A DNA stretch of 64,000 bases from Wolbachia endosymbiont of Armadillidium arcangelii (GTDB lineage Bacteria > Pseudomonadota > Alphaproteobacteria > Rickettsiales > Anaplasmataceae): contig NZ_CP157942.1 of assembly GCF_040207875.1 (NCBI RefSeq), positions 1,054,001 through 1,118,000 of the forward strand. Reading direction: 5' to 3'. Below are positions 1 to 10,140 of this stretch, piece by piece (position 1 is the stretch's first letter; each line of letters starts with the position of its first letter). Below the pieces are notes generated by a model. The model worked only from the letters and a program-made list of their open reading frames with translations, had not been told where the DNA came from and made no database searches. The position numbers and the translations under genes are program-made.

Positions 1-683
1 TCAGCAATAATAGCTCCCATCACTAAATCTGAGTGACCGGCTAGATACTTTGTCACCGCATATAGTGTAACATCAACTCCATAATCAAGCGGCTTAAATA
101 ATAAAGGAGTGGCCCATGAATTGTCGCAAACAGTTACGATTCCACGTTCTTTAGCGACTTTTACTATATGCTCTATATTCGAAATCTCAAACGTTATAGA
201 ACCAGGAGTCTCAATCATGATGAGTGAAGTGTTACTCTGAATTAAATCAGTTATATCCTGCGTTGGATCATAGAAAGTTACTTCTACTCCTCTTTTTGGT
301 AGTTCATTTTCGGCAAATCTCTTGAGCCTATAATAACTATTATCTTGTATCAAGACATGCGAACCTGCTTTAGTGAAAGTCAAAATAGCAAAAGTAAGTG
401 CAAATAATCCAGAAGGGTAGATGAGTGCTTGTCCCCTACCCTCAATTTCAGCCAGTGCATTTGAAAAATAATGAACAGTAGGCGTACCAACATTACTATA
501 GCTGTAATCCCTTGCAACACCATCATTGATCACATCATATATACTCTCCCCATTCGCTGCACTTAAGTAATCCTTGTAAGTAGGAAATAATATGGTAGAA
601 GAATGATAAACTGGTGGGTTCATCGATCCTTTATAATCATTAAATTTTCTCCCTGCTTTAACTAATAAAGACTCTCCTCTCAC
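1..683 (-). CDS. metC: Cystathionine beta/gamma-lyase family PLP enzyme (partial)
   Basis: PLP-dependent trans-sulfuration enzyme that cleaves or exchanges C-S bonds of cystathionine and related amino acids in the cytosol. The N-terminal 227 codons are present and the gene runs off the left edge. The translation has the family pattern: PPVYHSSTILFPT near the start, YSNVGTPT (substrate/PLP phosphate region), IYPSGLFA, then VCDNSWATPLLFKPLDYGVD and TKYLAGHSDLVMGA, where the lysine of TKY is the expected PLP Schiff base. The GTG at 681-683 is the only usable start, because an in-frame stop lies about 20 bases upstream. It begins 7 bases after the bolA stop, so the two genes look co-transcribed. 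Beta-lyase and gamma-lyase cannot be told apart here. Confidence 0.85.
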   Translation of the reverse strand, partial: MRGESLLVKAGRKFNDYKGSMNPPVYHSSTILFPTYKDYLSAANGESIYDVINDGVARDYSYSNVGTPTVHYFSNALAEIEGRGQALIYPSGLFALTFAILTFTKAGSHVLIQDNSYYRLKRFAENELPKRGVEVTFYDPTQDITDLIQSNTSLIMIETPGSITFEISNIEHIVKVAKERGIVTVCDNSWATPLLFKPLDYGVDVTLYAVTKYLAGHSDLVMGAIIA

Positions 684-690
684 GTTTCTA

Positions 691-975
691 CTATTTATTT
701 TTTAAATTATATTCACTTTGCGTATATAAGTTAAGAGAAATCGCATGTACTCGTTCTATTTCACTCTTTAATAATTCATAGATCAATTTATGCCTCTTTA
801 AAGAGCTCATTCCAGAAAAGTCGTTAGATATTAATACTAATTTGATATGTGAAGGTAGTGTTGAAGACGAAGCAAAATAATGATCTGCATGCTTCGCTGA
901 TTCATCGATAATATTAATATCAACTACACTTATTGAACCGCGTAGCTTTTCTTCTATCGTTTTAATAATATCCAT
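691..975 (-). CDS. bolA: BolA/IbaG family protein
   Basis: Small BolA-like protein of about 94 residues. Family members pair with monothiol glutaredoxins and carry or sense [2Fe-2S] clusters. The family pattern is visible: an N-terminal helix with the EEKL pattern, a central beta strand, the invariant-type histidine in LKRHKLIYELL, and a C-terminal SEIERVHAISLNLYT typical of BolA ends. An upstream ATG would add seven residues (MLVKGTI), but MDIIKTIEEKL at 975 matches the usual family start. It lies between dnaK and the lyase gene on the same strand, and a strong palindrome separates it from dnaK. Confidence 0.85.
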   Translation of the reverse strand: MDIIKTIEEKLRGSISVVDINIIDESAKHADHYFASSSTLPSHIKLVLISNDFSGMSSLKRHKLIYELLKSEIERVHAISLNLYTQSEYNLKNK

Positions 976-1013
976 AATGGTTCCTTTAACCAACAATATG
1001 GTACAGCTTTCCT

Positions 1014-1048
1014 CTTGTCATTCCAGCTTCAAATACTGGAATGACAAG
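1014..1048. repeat. Palindromic repeat / putative terminator after dnaK
   Basis: A perfect 13-base inverted repeat: CTTGTCATTCCAG at 1014-1026 and CTGGAATGACAAG at 1036-1048, with a 9-base loop. It lies just past the dnaK stop and could end dnaK transcription. The same core arms recur at 37172, 53696 and 60577-60860, so this is one copy of a dispersed Wolbachia palindrome family rather than a dedicated terminator. Confidence 0.8.
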
Positions 1049-1071
1049 AAAAGTGATAGAACAATACACAA

Positions 1072-2985
1072 TTACTTATTCTCTTCTTTATTATCTATAT
1101 CTTGATAATCAGAATCTACTACTTTTTCTTCCTCATTATTTGTTGTGGATGAGCTTTCTCCACCTTGCTGTTGTTGAGATTCCTTATACATAGCTTCTCC
1201 AAGCTTCATAGAAAGCTGGGAAAGATTAGTAACCTTTTGTTGTATTGAATCAGCATCATCAATGTTATCAGATTTACTAACTTCCTTTAATTCGTTAACT
1301 GCATTTTCAATAGCAGATTTATCTTCCGGAGAAATTTTATTACCATACTCTGTCAGAGATTTTTCTGTAGAATGAACTAAGCTATCTGCCTGATTCTTCA
1401 CTTCAATAAATTTCTTACGCTTTTCATCTTCTTGTGCTTTTTCTTCAGCTTCTTTTACCATGCGATTTATTTCATCATCAGATAGGCCACCTGAAGACTG
1501 AATACGTATTTTCTGCTCTTTTCCAGTAGCTTTATCTTTTGCAGAAACGTGCGCTATTCCATTTGCATCTATATCAAATGTCACTTCAATTTGTGGAACT
1601 CCACGCGGAGCAGGAGGTATTCCTTCTAAACTAAATTGACCAAGTAACTTGTTATCAACTGCCAATTTTCTTTCACCCTGATGCACTTTAATTGTAACAG
1701 CTGTTTGATTATCTTCTGCAGTTGAAAACACCTGGGATTTTTTAGTGGGAATAGTAGTATTACGTTCAATAAGTGTAGTGAATACTCCCCCTAGAGTTTC
1801 AATACCAAGAGAAAGTGGAGTTACGTCAAGTAGTAACACATCTCTTACATCACCTTGAATGATTCCTGCCTGTATTGCAGCTCCAATTGCTACAACTTCA
1901 TCAGGGTTGACTCCTCTATGTGGATCTTTGCCAAAGAATTCTTTAACTTTCTCTATGACTTTTGGCATACGAGTCATGCCACCAACAAGAACCACTTCGC
2001 CAATTTGACTAGCAGACAAACCAGCATCCTCAAGAGCTTTTTTACAAGGAGCCATAGTTCTTTCGATTAAATCATTCACTAAGCTTTCAAGTTTTGCTCT
2101 CGTTAATTTCATATTTAAGTGTTTTGGAACACTTGCATCAGCTGTAATAAACGGTAGATTTATTTCCGTTTCCATTGCACTTGATAATTCAATTTTCGCT
2201 TTTTCAGCAGCTTCTTTGATTCTTTGCATAGCCATTGGATCATTCTTTAAGTCAATCCCATTACTTTTCTTAAATTCATCAAGTAAATGATTCACTACCG
2301 CATTATCAAAATCTTCACCACCTAGATGAGTATCACCGTTTGTCGCTTTCACTTCGAAAACTCCATCACCTATTTCAAGTATTGAAACGTCAAATGTACC
2401 ACCACCAAGATCATACACTACTATTGTGTGTCCGTGCTTTTTATCAAGACCATAAGCAAGTGCTGCAGCAGTTGGTTCGTTAATTATCCTGAGCACATTT
2501 AATCCAGCAATTTTTCCTGCATCTTTTGTTGCTTGACGTTGAGAATCATTGAAGTATGCTGGCACTGTTATCACAGCATCTTTTACTTCCCCTCCAAGAT
2601 AAGCTTCTGCTGCCTCTTTCATGTTTTGTAGTATATATGCACCAATTTGACTAGGAGAGTATTCTTTATTATCAGTTGTTTTAACCCATGCATCACCATT
2701 TTTTGCTGCAAACACTTTATACGGCACGTTTAGATTTTTCATTTCAGAATCACCGTATTGACGGCCTATTAATCTCTTAGTAGCAAAAAAGGTATTACTT
2801 GCATTGGTAGTTGCTTGCCTTTTTGCTGGAGCACCAATCAATTTTTCTCCTGACGAAGTGAATGCGACTATAGACGGAGTAGTTCTTGCCCCTTCTTTAT
2901 TTTCTATTACCTTTGTATCTTTACCCTGCATTATTGCAACACAAGAATTTGTTGTCCCGAGATCTATACCTATTGCTCTTCCCAT
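1072..2985 (-). CDS. dnaK: Chaperone protein DnaK (Hsp70)
   Basis: Cytosolic ATP-dependent Hsp70 chaperone, 637 residues, full length for the family. The N-terminus MGRAIGIDLGTTNSCVAIM is the phosphate-1 loop. VYDLGGGTFDVSILE (phosphate-2), VVLVGGMTRMPKV (adenosine loop) and the linker DVLLLDVTPLSLGIETLGG leading into the substrate-binding domain are all present. The C-terminal lid is helical, followed by a Gln-rich stretch and an acidic tail ending EENK, comparable to the EEVD-like acidic end of bacterial DnaK. It lies 73 bases downstream of the RNase E/G gene on the same strand. No grpE or dnaJ gene lies beside it. Confidence 0.98.
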   Translation of the reverse strand: MGRAIGIDLGTTNSCVAIMQGKDTKVIENKEGARTTPSIVAFTSSGEKLIGAPAKRQATTNASNTFFATKRLIGRQYGDSEMKNLNVPYKVFAAKNGDAWVKTTDNKEYSPSQIGAYILQNMKEAAEAYLGGEVKDAVITVPAYFNDSQRQATKDAGKIAGLNVLRIINEPTAAALAYGLDKKHGHTIVVYDLGGGTFDVSILEIGDGVFEVKATNGDTHLGGEDFDNAVVNHLLDEFKKSNGIDLKNDPMAMQRIKEAAEKAKIELSSAMETEINLPFITADASVPKHLNMKLTRAKLESLVNDLIERTMAPCKKALEDAGLSASQIGEVVLVGGMTRMPKVIEKVKEFFGKDPHRGVNPDEVVAIGAAIQAGIIQGDVRDVLLLDVTPLSLGIETLGGVFTTLIERNTTIPTKKSQVFSTAEDNQTAVTIKVHQGERKLAVDNKLLGQFSLEGIPPAPRGVPQIEVTFDIDANGIAHVSAKDKATGKEQKIRIQSSGGLSDDEINRMVKEAEEKAQEDEKRKKFIEVKNQADSLVHSTEKSLTEYGNKISPEDKSAIENAVNELKEVSKSDNIDDADSIQQKVTNLSQLSMKLGEAMYKESQQQQGGESSSTTNNEEEKVVDSDYQDIDNKEENK

Positions 2986-3058
2986 AATGAGTACCCCATT
3001 GTAAATATTATCTGATATAAGATATATAAGTATAAGACTCGTTAATTACAAGTCCCGT

Positions 3059-4822
3059 TTAGTTATTAGAACTCAAAAGACGCGAAAGCCATTTAGTCAA
3101 CCAAAAATTGCCTAGTAGTTTATTTGAGCTATCGGCTTCTTTATTGCTGCTATTCACAATTTGATATCCAGAATTCTGTAATGGCTCATAATCATTTAAA
3201 TTAACATCATCTCCTTGCTTTAAAATAAATGTATTCACATCTAAACTGTCATCGATACTAACATCCAATGTAATATTGAACTCTTTTTCGATTGTAGAAA
3301 CTACATCGCGTTTATTATTAAAAATGTGCGCTATAACTGCACTGCGAGCTACTAAATCAAAGGACTTATTTTGATTCTTATTAGCAATATGTTGCAAATT
3401 CCTTAGTATCGATGCAACAACCACTTCGTTTGATTTCACTCTTCCAATACCTTTACAGTGTAAGCACTCTGTAGTATTAATTTCTTGTATATTTGGTTTA
3501 ATTCTTTGTCTTGAAAAGACCATTAAACCAAAGTCATTTATAAAGCTAAATTGAACTTTAGCTTTATCATCTTTAAACGCCTGCTTGATAGCAGACTCAA
3601 CAGCTCTACAATACTGATATTTCAACATGTCAATAAAATCAACGACTATTAACCCTGATAGTCCCCTGAGATTCGCTTGCCTTGATATTTCAAGTACTGC
3701 CTCCATATTAGTTCTATAAGCCGTTTCTTCTATGCTATCTTCTCCTGTCATCTTTCCTGAGTTTACGTCTATTGAAACAAATGCCTCAGTTAAGGTTATT
3801 ACCAAAGACCCACCAGATGGCAATTCTACTCTATTGCCATATAACTCAGAAATTTGATCTTCGACTTTATAGTGAGTAAAGATTGGAACATAACCTCTAT
3901 ATAATCTGTAACACAACTTACTACCCTTTAATGCATTTTTAGCATATCGCCTTACTGCTTCAAAAGCTTCCTTTCCAGACACTATAATCTCTATATCATT
4001 ACTACAAAAATCACGAACAGATCTTATAATCACATCTACTTCATTGTAAATTAATGACGGAGCATTTACAGAAGAGGCATTTTTTTGGATGTCTTGCCAC
4101 AATGAAGATAAGTAATCGTAATCTCGCTCAATTTCTTTCTTACTTTTTCCTGCACCAACAGTTCTTACTATCAAACCTGATCTTTTTGGTAAATTTATTG
4201 AATTTAATATATCCTTTAACTGTTTTCTAACATTGGTATCTTCAATTCTGCGAGATACTCCACCCTTACTCATGGAATTAGGTATGAAAACACAGTATCT
4301 ACCGACTAAAGTTATGTATGTTGTAAATGAAGCTCCTTTGTTTCCTCGTTCTTCTTTTGTGAGTTGAACCAATATCTTTTGATTTACTGAAATCACATCT
4401 TGTAACTTGTACTTTTTGTGTAAAGGTATCTCCCTCACAAAATTACTGCCAGACTCACCAATACTCTTGCTCACTGTAGAATCAGAGGAAACATTTGCTA
4501 GCGTTTCCTCTGTGTGATTATCATTGGAACAGCCCTCAAAGATAGTTTCCTTTTCTTTTTCTGGAATATTAAAGTAATTTAGAGATATCTCAGAAAAAGA
4601 CAAAAAACCTTGTTTATTTTTTCCATATTCAATGAACACGGCCTGCAAAGCAGGTTCTATACGCTTTATATAAGCAACGTATATATTACCTCTTAATTGC
4701 CTTTTTTCCTTGAATTCTTGTTCAAACTCTACAACCTTATCATTAACTAGTAAGGCAATCCTTACCTCGTTAGAACAGTTAGCACTTTCTATCAACAATA
4801 ACCTTTTGCCATCATTTGCCAC
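3059..4822 (-). CDS. rne: Ribonuclease E/G family protein
   Basis: Endoribonuclease for mRNA decay and rRNA/tRNA processing. The 587 residues lie between RNase G (about 490) and long RNase E, and there is no extended C-terminal degradosome scaffold. The S1 domain region is visible near residues 40-75 (RGNIYVAYIKRIEPALQAVF, GFLSFSEI). The catalytic DNase I-like region contains FVSIDVNSGKMTG and GLIVVDFIDML, whose aspartates bind metal. The zinc-link motif is CLHCKGIGRVKS. The tail after about residue 500 is poorly conserved. An acidic, Ser-rich insertion near residues 90-125 lies inside the S1 region. It heads the minus-strand block with dnaK. Whether to call it rne or rng is uncertain. Confidence 0.9.
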   Translation of the reverse strand: MANDGKRLLLIESANCSNEVRIALLVNDKVVEFEQEFKEKRQLRGNIYVAYIKRIEPALQAVFIEYGKNKQGFLSFSEISLNYFNIPEKEKETIFEGCSNDNHTEETLANVSSDSTVSKSIGESGSNFVREIPLHKKYKLQDVISVNQKILVQLTKEERGNKGASFTTYITLVGRYCVFIPNSMSKGGVSRRIEDTNVRKQLKDILNSINLPKRSGLIVRTVGAGKSKKEIERDYDYLSSLWQDIQKNASSVNAPSLIYNEVDVIIRSVRDFCSNDIEIIVSGKEAFEAVRRYAKNALKGSKLCYRLYRGYVPIFTHYKVEDQISELYGNRVELPSGGSLVITLTEAFVSIDVNSGKMTGEDSIEETAYRTNMEAVLEISRQANLRGLSGLIVVDFIDMLKYQYCRAVESAIKQAFKDDKAKVQFSFINDFGLMVFSRQRIKPNIQEINTTECLHCKGIGRVKSNEVVVASILRNLQHIANKNQNKSFDLVARSAVIAHIFNNKRDVVSTIEKEFNITLDVSIDDSLDVNTFILKQGDDVNLNDYEPLQNSGYQIVNSSNKEADSSNKLLGNFWLTKWLSRLLSSNN

Positions 4823-4971
4823 TTATTTACCGTCTGCTTTTCATTCCGAAATTGGCTCTATGCTACTTAATATATTATTGATTGTCAAGAATTTTACGAT
4901 CTGCATTATTCGGTTGACTTTCAGTGTTTTGTGTAATAAACTTGCATAGAATTTATTATATTACTATAATC

Positions 4972-5172
4972 ATGGCGAAAAAAAATGCTTCTTTGCTTGT
5001 TAAGTTAGTTAGTACTGCAAACAAGATAACAAAAACTGGAGAGGAGAAACTAACATGCTATTTTTATGTAAAAAAACGTAATCCTAAGAAGCTTTCCAAG
5101 AAGCTCGAATTTAGGAAGTATGATCCAGTGGTCAGAAGACACGTATTGTTTAAAGAAGAAAAATTAAAGTAA
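4972..5172 (+). CDS. rpmG: 50S ribosomal protein L33
   Basis: Small basic ribosomal protein of 66 residues starting MAKKNASLLVKLVSTA and containing YFYVKKRNPKKLSKKLEFRKYDP, the conserved L33 core. The usual Cys-rich zinc site is absent, as in other Cys-minus L33 proteins. An in-frame upstream start at 4924 would add 16 unrelated residues, and the MAKK start fits the family. A TTGCAT-17-TATAAT promoter-like pair ends one base before the ATG, so if used it would start transcription inside the gene. The true promoter is probably further upstream. It is transcribed divergently from rne. Confidence 0.93.
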   Translation: MAKKNASLLVKLVSTANKITKTGEEKLTCYFYVKKRNPKKLSKKLEFRKYDPVVRRHVLFKEEKLK

Positions 5173-5662
5173 GTCTATTATTATGTAAAATCTACAGCCA
5201 AGTCATACTATAATGATAGAGCTAAGTAATATAAGGCAAGAGAGACTGAAGTTAATAAGGATTATTGAATAATTAATAAACATAAAAGTACAAAACAAAG
5301 AAAACGCTCTGAAACCTAAAGTATCACACAGTAGGTCAAAAATCTAAGGGTTTTCCTTGAGATACTTATTTGACTTACTTATTGGGCTGGGTCGGATCAA
5401 TATATAAACGTAAAAATAACCTGAGCTTGTCTAATGTGAATGTAGTTTGAGTACAGAACAAACAGCAGAGTGGCAAAATAAGATAGAGAAGAAAAATAGA
5501 AAGAAATGCAGACTTGGTATTCACTAAGCAAATATTGTACCCTTAACGGCATCATTCCAGTGGCCTTGTTGTCAAGTAATGATTTTTTTTCAAAAAGTAA
5601 TAACACTTATATTAATATAATGTTAGTATTAGCATATTAATATTATATCAATTTTTAAATCA
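5173..5662. other. Gene-free stretch with dispersed repeat pieces
   Basis: No gene is supported here. Bases 5463-5486 (GCAGAGTGGCAAAATAAGAT core) recur on the opposite strand at about 37294-37318 with one mismatch. Bases 5555-5580 contain a half copy of the Wolbachia palindrome (CATTCCAGTGG). The small open frames across 5397-5887 lack any family pattern. Confidence 0.5.
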
Positions 5663-5862
5663 AGGGGTATATTATGACAAAATATAGTTATAAAAGTCGG
5701 GATGATCAATTAAGTTACGGTCCTGAATTTCAGAACATGTTGTCACAAAAAGTAAACAACTGCGTGGGCCTCTGTAAAGCATAGGCGTCAAGTTAAGGAA
5801 ATAAAGGTATGAAAGAGATAGAATAATAAGTTCTCCCAGATATACTTTTAGTGAGAGAACCA

Positions 5863-6413
5863 ATGAATAAAATAACTTGCTTATCAAAAAAGCTCAAAGA
5901 ATTTTTTAATGAAAAAGCAGACAAAATCTCAATTACAACAAGGTTTATAATTGAGATTTTAGATTTACTGAAGAAGCAGTGGAATTTATGAAAAGAATGA
6001 ATCTGTGGTTCTCTTTAAAAATATCTTGCAAAGAGATTTTTAGAAAACGAGGTATTGTTAGGAAAAGAAGCAAAAATTAGAGTAAGAATTATATGTCAGA
6101 AACTAACTGAATATGGCCAGAAGAAGGAAAGCTAATAGATTAGCGAGATCGCAAGGATATACATCCTCTACAAGAATTGTTAAACTGGTCAATACTAATG
6201 TTCCAGAAAATAAAATTAGTGCTGAGCAATAGAGTAAGGTGGCAAATTATTTAAATTGTATAAAAGCCATATCAGACTTGATGAGCTGCCGTGCAGAGAT
6301 TATGTGAACTATATGCTAAATTGTGCGCAATTCTTATATTTCACGGCATAGTTGGTTGCACAGAAGTGAAAAAGAATACAGAACTTAGCTGTAATAGTTT
6401 AGACTTAATCTGA
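5863..6413 (+). pseudogene. Decayed IS4-family transposase remnant
   Basis: The remains of a DDE transposase are spread over several frames. The N-terminal piece MNKITCLSKKLKEFFNEKAD starts at 5863. Later pieces read RRKANRLARSQGYT, TNVPENKISAEQ, RWQII and LCELYAKLCAILIFHGIVGC, which are the order and wording of the C-terminal part of IS4-type transposases (the TNVP strand, then the RWQIE helix, then the YAKLCA segment). Most of the catalytic core is deleted. It belongs to a different IS4 subgroup from the 425-residue transposase found three times elsewhere in this window. Confidence 0.65.
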
Positions 6414-6424
6414 CAGGCGTGAAT

Positions 6425-6790
6425 TAACTGACAGAAGAATTGACAAAGTCAAAACCAAAATCCTGTTTAATGCTATCAGTATTTTTCTGATAAGCAATAT
6501 GTATACTATCAAAAAAGGTTTGCATAGCAATATTTACCTGAACGCGGTCTAGATCTATTGTAAGAATGGACCCAATGGTCTACATCTAACTGAAGTCCTG
6601 CCAAAGAGGTGTAAATTTTCTTTCTAAAGATAACATTGTAACATTCATCTTCTGTGGAACCTTTCACATATGCCATTAGTCTGTGGAGTTGGTTCGAGAA
6701 TGATCAATATTTTCTACTCCCAAATATAGCTGCGATTTTCAGGTCTGCCACAATACTCTGTACCACGATCCGTCAAGGCTATGTTGCATA
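6425..6790 (-). pseudogene. Decayed IS481-family transposase remnant
   Basis: The minus strand reads, across frames, DRGTEYCGRPE, then PQTNGICERFHR, then MQTFFDSIHIAYQKN and a C-terminus ending DFVNSSVS. These are the end of an rve-type integrase core: the DRGTEY strand with a catalytic Asp, and the TNG.CERFH helix with the catalytic Glu. The same C-terminus, slightly diverged, occurs at 57576-57833, and both are followed by CTGTCAGATTAAGTCT, probably the element end. Frameshifts and the missing N-terminus make it non-functional. Confidence 0.7.
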
Positions 6791-6820
6791 GCACTGATAG
6801 GCATGTAAATCACAATGAAT

Positions 6821-7600
6821 TTACGCAGCTAATTTAAATTTAGCCATACCTATATCAGTAAATTTGTTCAGTAAGTAGCACTTAATTAACACACGATTTA
6901 CCTCTGATTTATTTTTCAAGCCAAACCCAAATAACCTATAGAAAAAGACTTCAATATAAGACCGTGCTCCATACTTAACTTTTTTCTTCCATTCATTAAT
7001 ACCATCTTCATAATTCTCATATTCTACTTGTTTCTTTCTGATAGCTAAACAAATTTTAGCTAGGGCGAATAATAGGCACAATATTCTGCATTCTTTATAC
7101 ACACTTTTTATATCATAAGCCGCATCTGCTCGAATAGAACAAATGTTATATTTATCACTGACTTCCTCTAACATATCGCAGACCGGCACAGCAACACCAC
7201 TATTCTTATCATTTACGTTTAAAACAACATGTAGTTTTCTTACTTGACCATAGCCACTGTATTTTCTTTTTCGAGTATTATGCCCACCGTTATTATTGTA
7301 GATACTAACTCTAGTGCTATCTACGGCAATTTTAATATTTTCCAAATCATCTTTATTGGTTCTATGGTCATCAATCTTCAAATTAAGCTTTTTAAATCTT
7401 CTGGAAGCTTGTGTATAGCTGATAACCTTAAGTTTTTTGCCTATTTGTACCATATAACCTTTTACAAAACCTACAGCTTGTCTCAAGCCAATTCTAAAAA
7501 GATATGTGTATTAAAATTACAACTTTACCACTATAAGTGTACCTGCAACTTTTGGACTATTTTCATACCAATTTTCTATTAACAAAATGAAAAACATTTC
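6821..7600 (-). pseudogene. IS5-family transposase, 5'-damaged
   Basis: Bases 6821-7486 encode 221 residues of an IS903-type IS5-family transposase: RQAVGFVKGYMVQIGKK..YTQASRRFKKL (N-terminal helical part), IAVDSTRVSIY (first catalytic Asp), SIRADAAYDIKSVY (second Asp) and a C-terminal helix region. The N-terminal piece NWYENSPKVAG lies upstream at about 7530-7590 in another frame, so the gene is broken by a frameshift and a short deletion. Outer inverted repeats are not recognisable. It abuts the left end of the IS110 element at 7622. Confidence 0.7.
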
Positions 7601-7821
7601 CTCTTTTTTTGAGAAACTCGTTATCAACTATGTTTTTTTAAAAATTTTTTATTTGTGTAATTCTGTAGCTTTGTTCAATCATGTGGGCAATAAAAATCCG
7701 TGTGTCATAGAAATAAAATTTTATATCAAACAGCTGCCATAACAATTTCTGTTTAGCTAATGAATATGTGCTTTAAGTCTGTGTAGACGCACATATTCAT
7801 TAGCCAATTTCAGTCACCGTT

Positions 7822-9899
7822 GTGAGAGTATGCAAATTAATTGCTGCTTTAAGTCTTGCATTAGCAATTACTATGATTTTTCGCATTAGAGCTTACCATT
7901 TTCTTCTTACCACTTTCAACAAGCTTGGAATAAAAGGCACCAAGTACAGATTTGGACCTTGCAGCAGACATGGCAGCTGTAGCTTTTTACGGACATTACT
8001 TCTACCACCTTCGATAACCAACAGCTTTACCACTTTCCCTAGGATGAGGTGCTACTCCGGCAAAACTTGCTACTTCTCTTCTGTTTAAGTAACCAAGCTC
8101 TGGTATTAAATACAGAAAATCTTGTGATAACTTTTCAGGAACTGTTTTAAGGATTTTTTGATGTTCTTGTAACTCATGGCTTTCATCAATGATTTTTTGT
8201 ATAGTATTATTGAGTTCATCTATTTGGCTATTAAAGAATTCAATAGTTTTTTGACAACTTTCCCTTATATGGTCGTTTTCAGGTGCTTCCAGTCTACATT
8301 TTTCCTGAGTTCTCATTTGCGTAACGACGTTGACAAAGTGCAACCAAGGTTGATTGTTTTTTAGAAGTAGGTACGAATAGAGAGAGAGTTCTATGACACT
8401 CAAATCCATATTGAGCAAGAGCCCTTGCATCTGATTTATCGGATTTTGCTAAAGTTCCGTGAGATAAAATAAAACTTTTTACTTTGCGGGTATTAGCTCG
8501 ATGTACTGTGATATTCTTGTCAATAAGAAAATTCGACAAACCAATTTTCCTGTGTTTTCTAAAGTCTTACTATTACCCATAAGTATAAAGTTCAGTAGCA
8601 AGCCTCCATCCTTCTGATAAATCAAAGAGACGTCTCCATCCTTTCCAAAGGGTAATAGGTCCAGGTTCTGGGTCATTTTTTCTGGCTAAGTGGCCTCCAA
8701 GCTGAGCAATCCATGAAACAACCTCTTTTATAGTAGGAGTTACATTTGGGCATTTGTGTATTTTCGCGTATAAAACTTTCCACTCTTCTTCAGCTAATAA
8801 AGTAGTGTTGGATTGGTTCTTGCAATTGTTGTAATAAAAAAAATTCTCCAAGCAATAACACTCATAACCGTTAAATACCTCATTAATCTTTCTGCTGTTT
8901 CAAGTCTACATTCTTCAACTTTAAGGCCAGATTTTAAAATTTTATGAAGTATCTCTATCTTCCATCTAAGACAATACCAACTAACCTTTTCAACTGCCTC
9001 ATCAAAAGTATTAACAGGAAGATTCGTTAAAAGCATCCACTCTAGCGGACTTGCTTCAGGAGGACAGAACACCATAAACTGCATAAAGTGGTAGGTTATA
9101 TAACTCTTTATACCTTATGTGCCTTTTAGGCGGATCCATCATAAACTTCCCAAACTTAACCTCTAAACATGCTGTTCTTTTTGGCTTATTATCTCTAGCA
9201 GGGATTTCAATTTCTATTGTACCAATGCTAGAGAAGTCTTCAAAAAATTCCATAATTTTTGTTTATCGTTGGAAAATCTGGATTTTCTATTTATATCTCG
9301 ATCTTTGGAAGCTCTTACTAAAACTGCTGAGTTAAGATTACGTGCAAGTTCAAAAAATTCATAAATATCTGCCTCTCTATCACATACAGTTATAGCTTCA
9401 GTTTTAGTTGAGTCTATATATGCTATCTGTTTTCCTTAGGCTTTCTAGCCACTTTATACTTTCTTTATCTTCAATATGTGCTCTTTTACGATTCCTCTCT
9501 TTTAGCTCTTTGGCTTCTTCAGAAACAGGTGGTCTCGAGTAAATTTTTTATTCCTAATGCCAAGCCTTCTGTACTAACAGCAAAAGCTGTATGCAGCATA
9601 ACACCTTTACTACGTTTTCTTGAGATAATTCCCAACCCACTTGCCATTTTTATACCCTCAATATTTGCAAACTTTAATATTCTAATACTTTATTTATAAG
9701 TCCATTTATATTTGTGGGTAATAGTAAGTTCTAAAGTCACTAAAGAATTAGGTAAGATATCTGAGAACTTTTGACACAATTGTTGCCAACCAGAAGTATT
9801 ATTGTCAAATTCGACAGCATTCTTCTGCTTGTGAACTGCAACAACATTTTTGAATTTTCCGATGTCAATGCCAATAAAATTTTGATAAGATGCAATCAT
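7822..9899 (-). pseudogene. IS110-type a transposase, interrupted and frameshifted
   Basis: The N-terminal piece at 9738-9899 reads MIASYQNFIGIDIGKFKNVV, the RuvC-like DEDD start with its first Asp. The remainder at about 7822-8556 reads SNFLIDKNITVHRANTRKVK, KSDKSDARALAQYG, then YLNRREVASFAGVAPHPRESGKAVGYRR, the last being the Tnp20/serine-domain region. The Tn5-like insertion separates the two parts. A small deletion at the E-A-T-G-G site (now ENTGK) and further frameshifts show that the gene was already dead, because the same ENTGK junction exists without the insertion in the 33.5 kb copy. Confidence 0.75.
8566..9728 (-). mobile_element. Tn5-like (IS4-family, IS50 group) decayed element, copy 1
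   Basis: Ends are CTTACTATTACCCA at 8566 and its complement TGGGTAATAGTAAG ending at 9728. The 9-base sequence TTCTAAAGT is repeated at 8557-8565 and 9729-9737, a clean target duplication. The transposase is in pieces in several frames: MASGLGIISRKRSKGVMLHT near the 5' end, SLGG-type ATPREGSP equivalents FCPPEASPLEWMLLTNLP, YCLRWKIEILHKILKSGLKV (Y-R-E-K signature) and a C-terminal LAQLGGHLARKNDPEPGP. Compared with other Tn5-like proteins, a large N-terminal segment is missing. The 1163-base copy at 49680-50842 has the same breaks. Confidence 0.85.
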
Positions 9900-10140
9900 G
9901 ATAACCTCGATAGTTTTATTAATTTAAGATTGTAAACGGGTATGTCCCACACAACTATTCAAACGTATCGAGAGATGGGCTAGTGTACCTTGATAACGAC
10001 GGTTGTAATACCAATTTTCCCTCGGTCGCACATGCCCGTGATAGCTCTATTCCTATAGTGAATAGAGCTATCTTTCCCTCTTGTTCGTTTTATAACATAT
10101 TTTTAACTTACAATATTCTCTTTGGTTACTTACTCTCATT
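9900..10140 (-). ncRNA. Candidate bridge RNA region of IS110 type a, copy 1
   Basis: This non-coding segment of about 240 bases lies directly upstream of the type a transposase start. It holds two segments that can pair, GGGCTAGTG at 9977-9985 and CACATGCCC at 10029-10037, flanking the CGACGGTTG / CGGTCG area. It is nearly the same as the copy upstream of 33496 and diverged from the one upstream of 22362, yet the stem is kept. IS110-group elements are known to make a bridge RNA from this end. That this segment does so is inference. Confidence 0.45.

Noticed and set aside
1855..3004. Plus-strand frames inside dnaK
   Set aside because: Antisense shadows of a highly conserved gene.
4949..4977. 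TTGCAT-17-TATAAT promoter for rpmG
   Set aside because: The -10 box ends one base before the ATG, so transcription would start inside the gene; most likely a chance match in AT-rich DNA.
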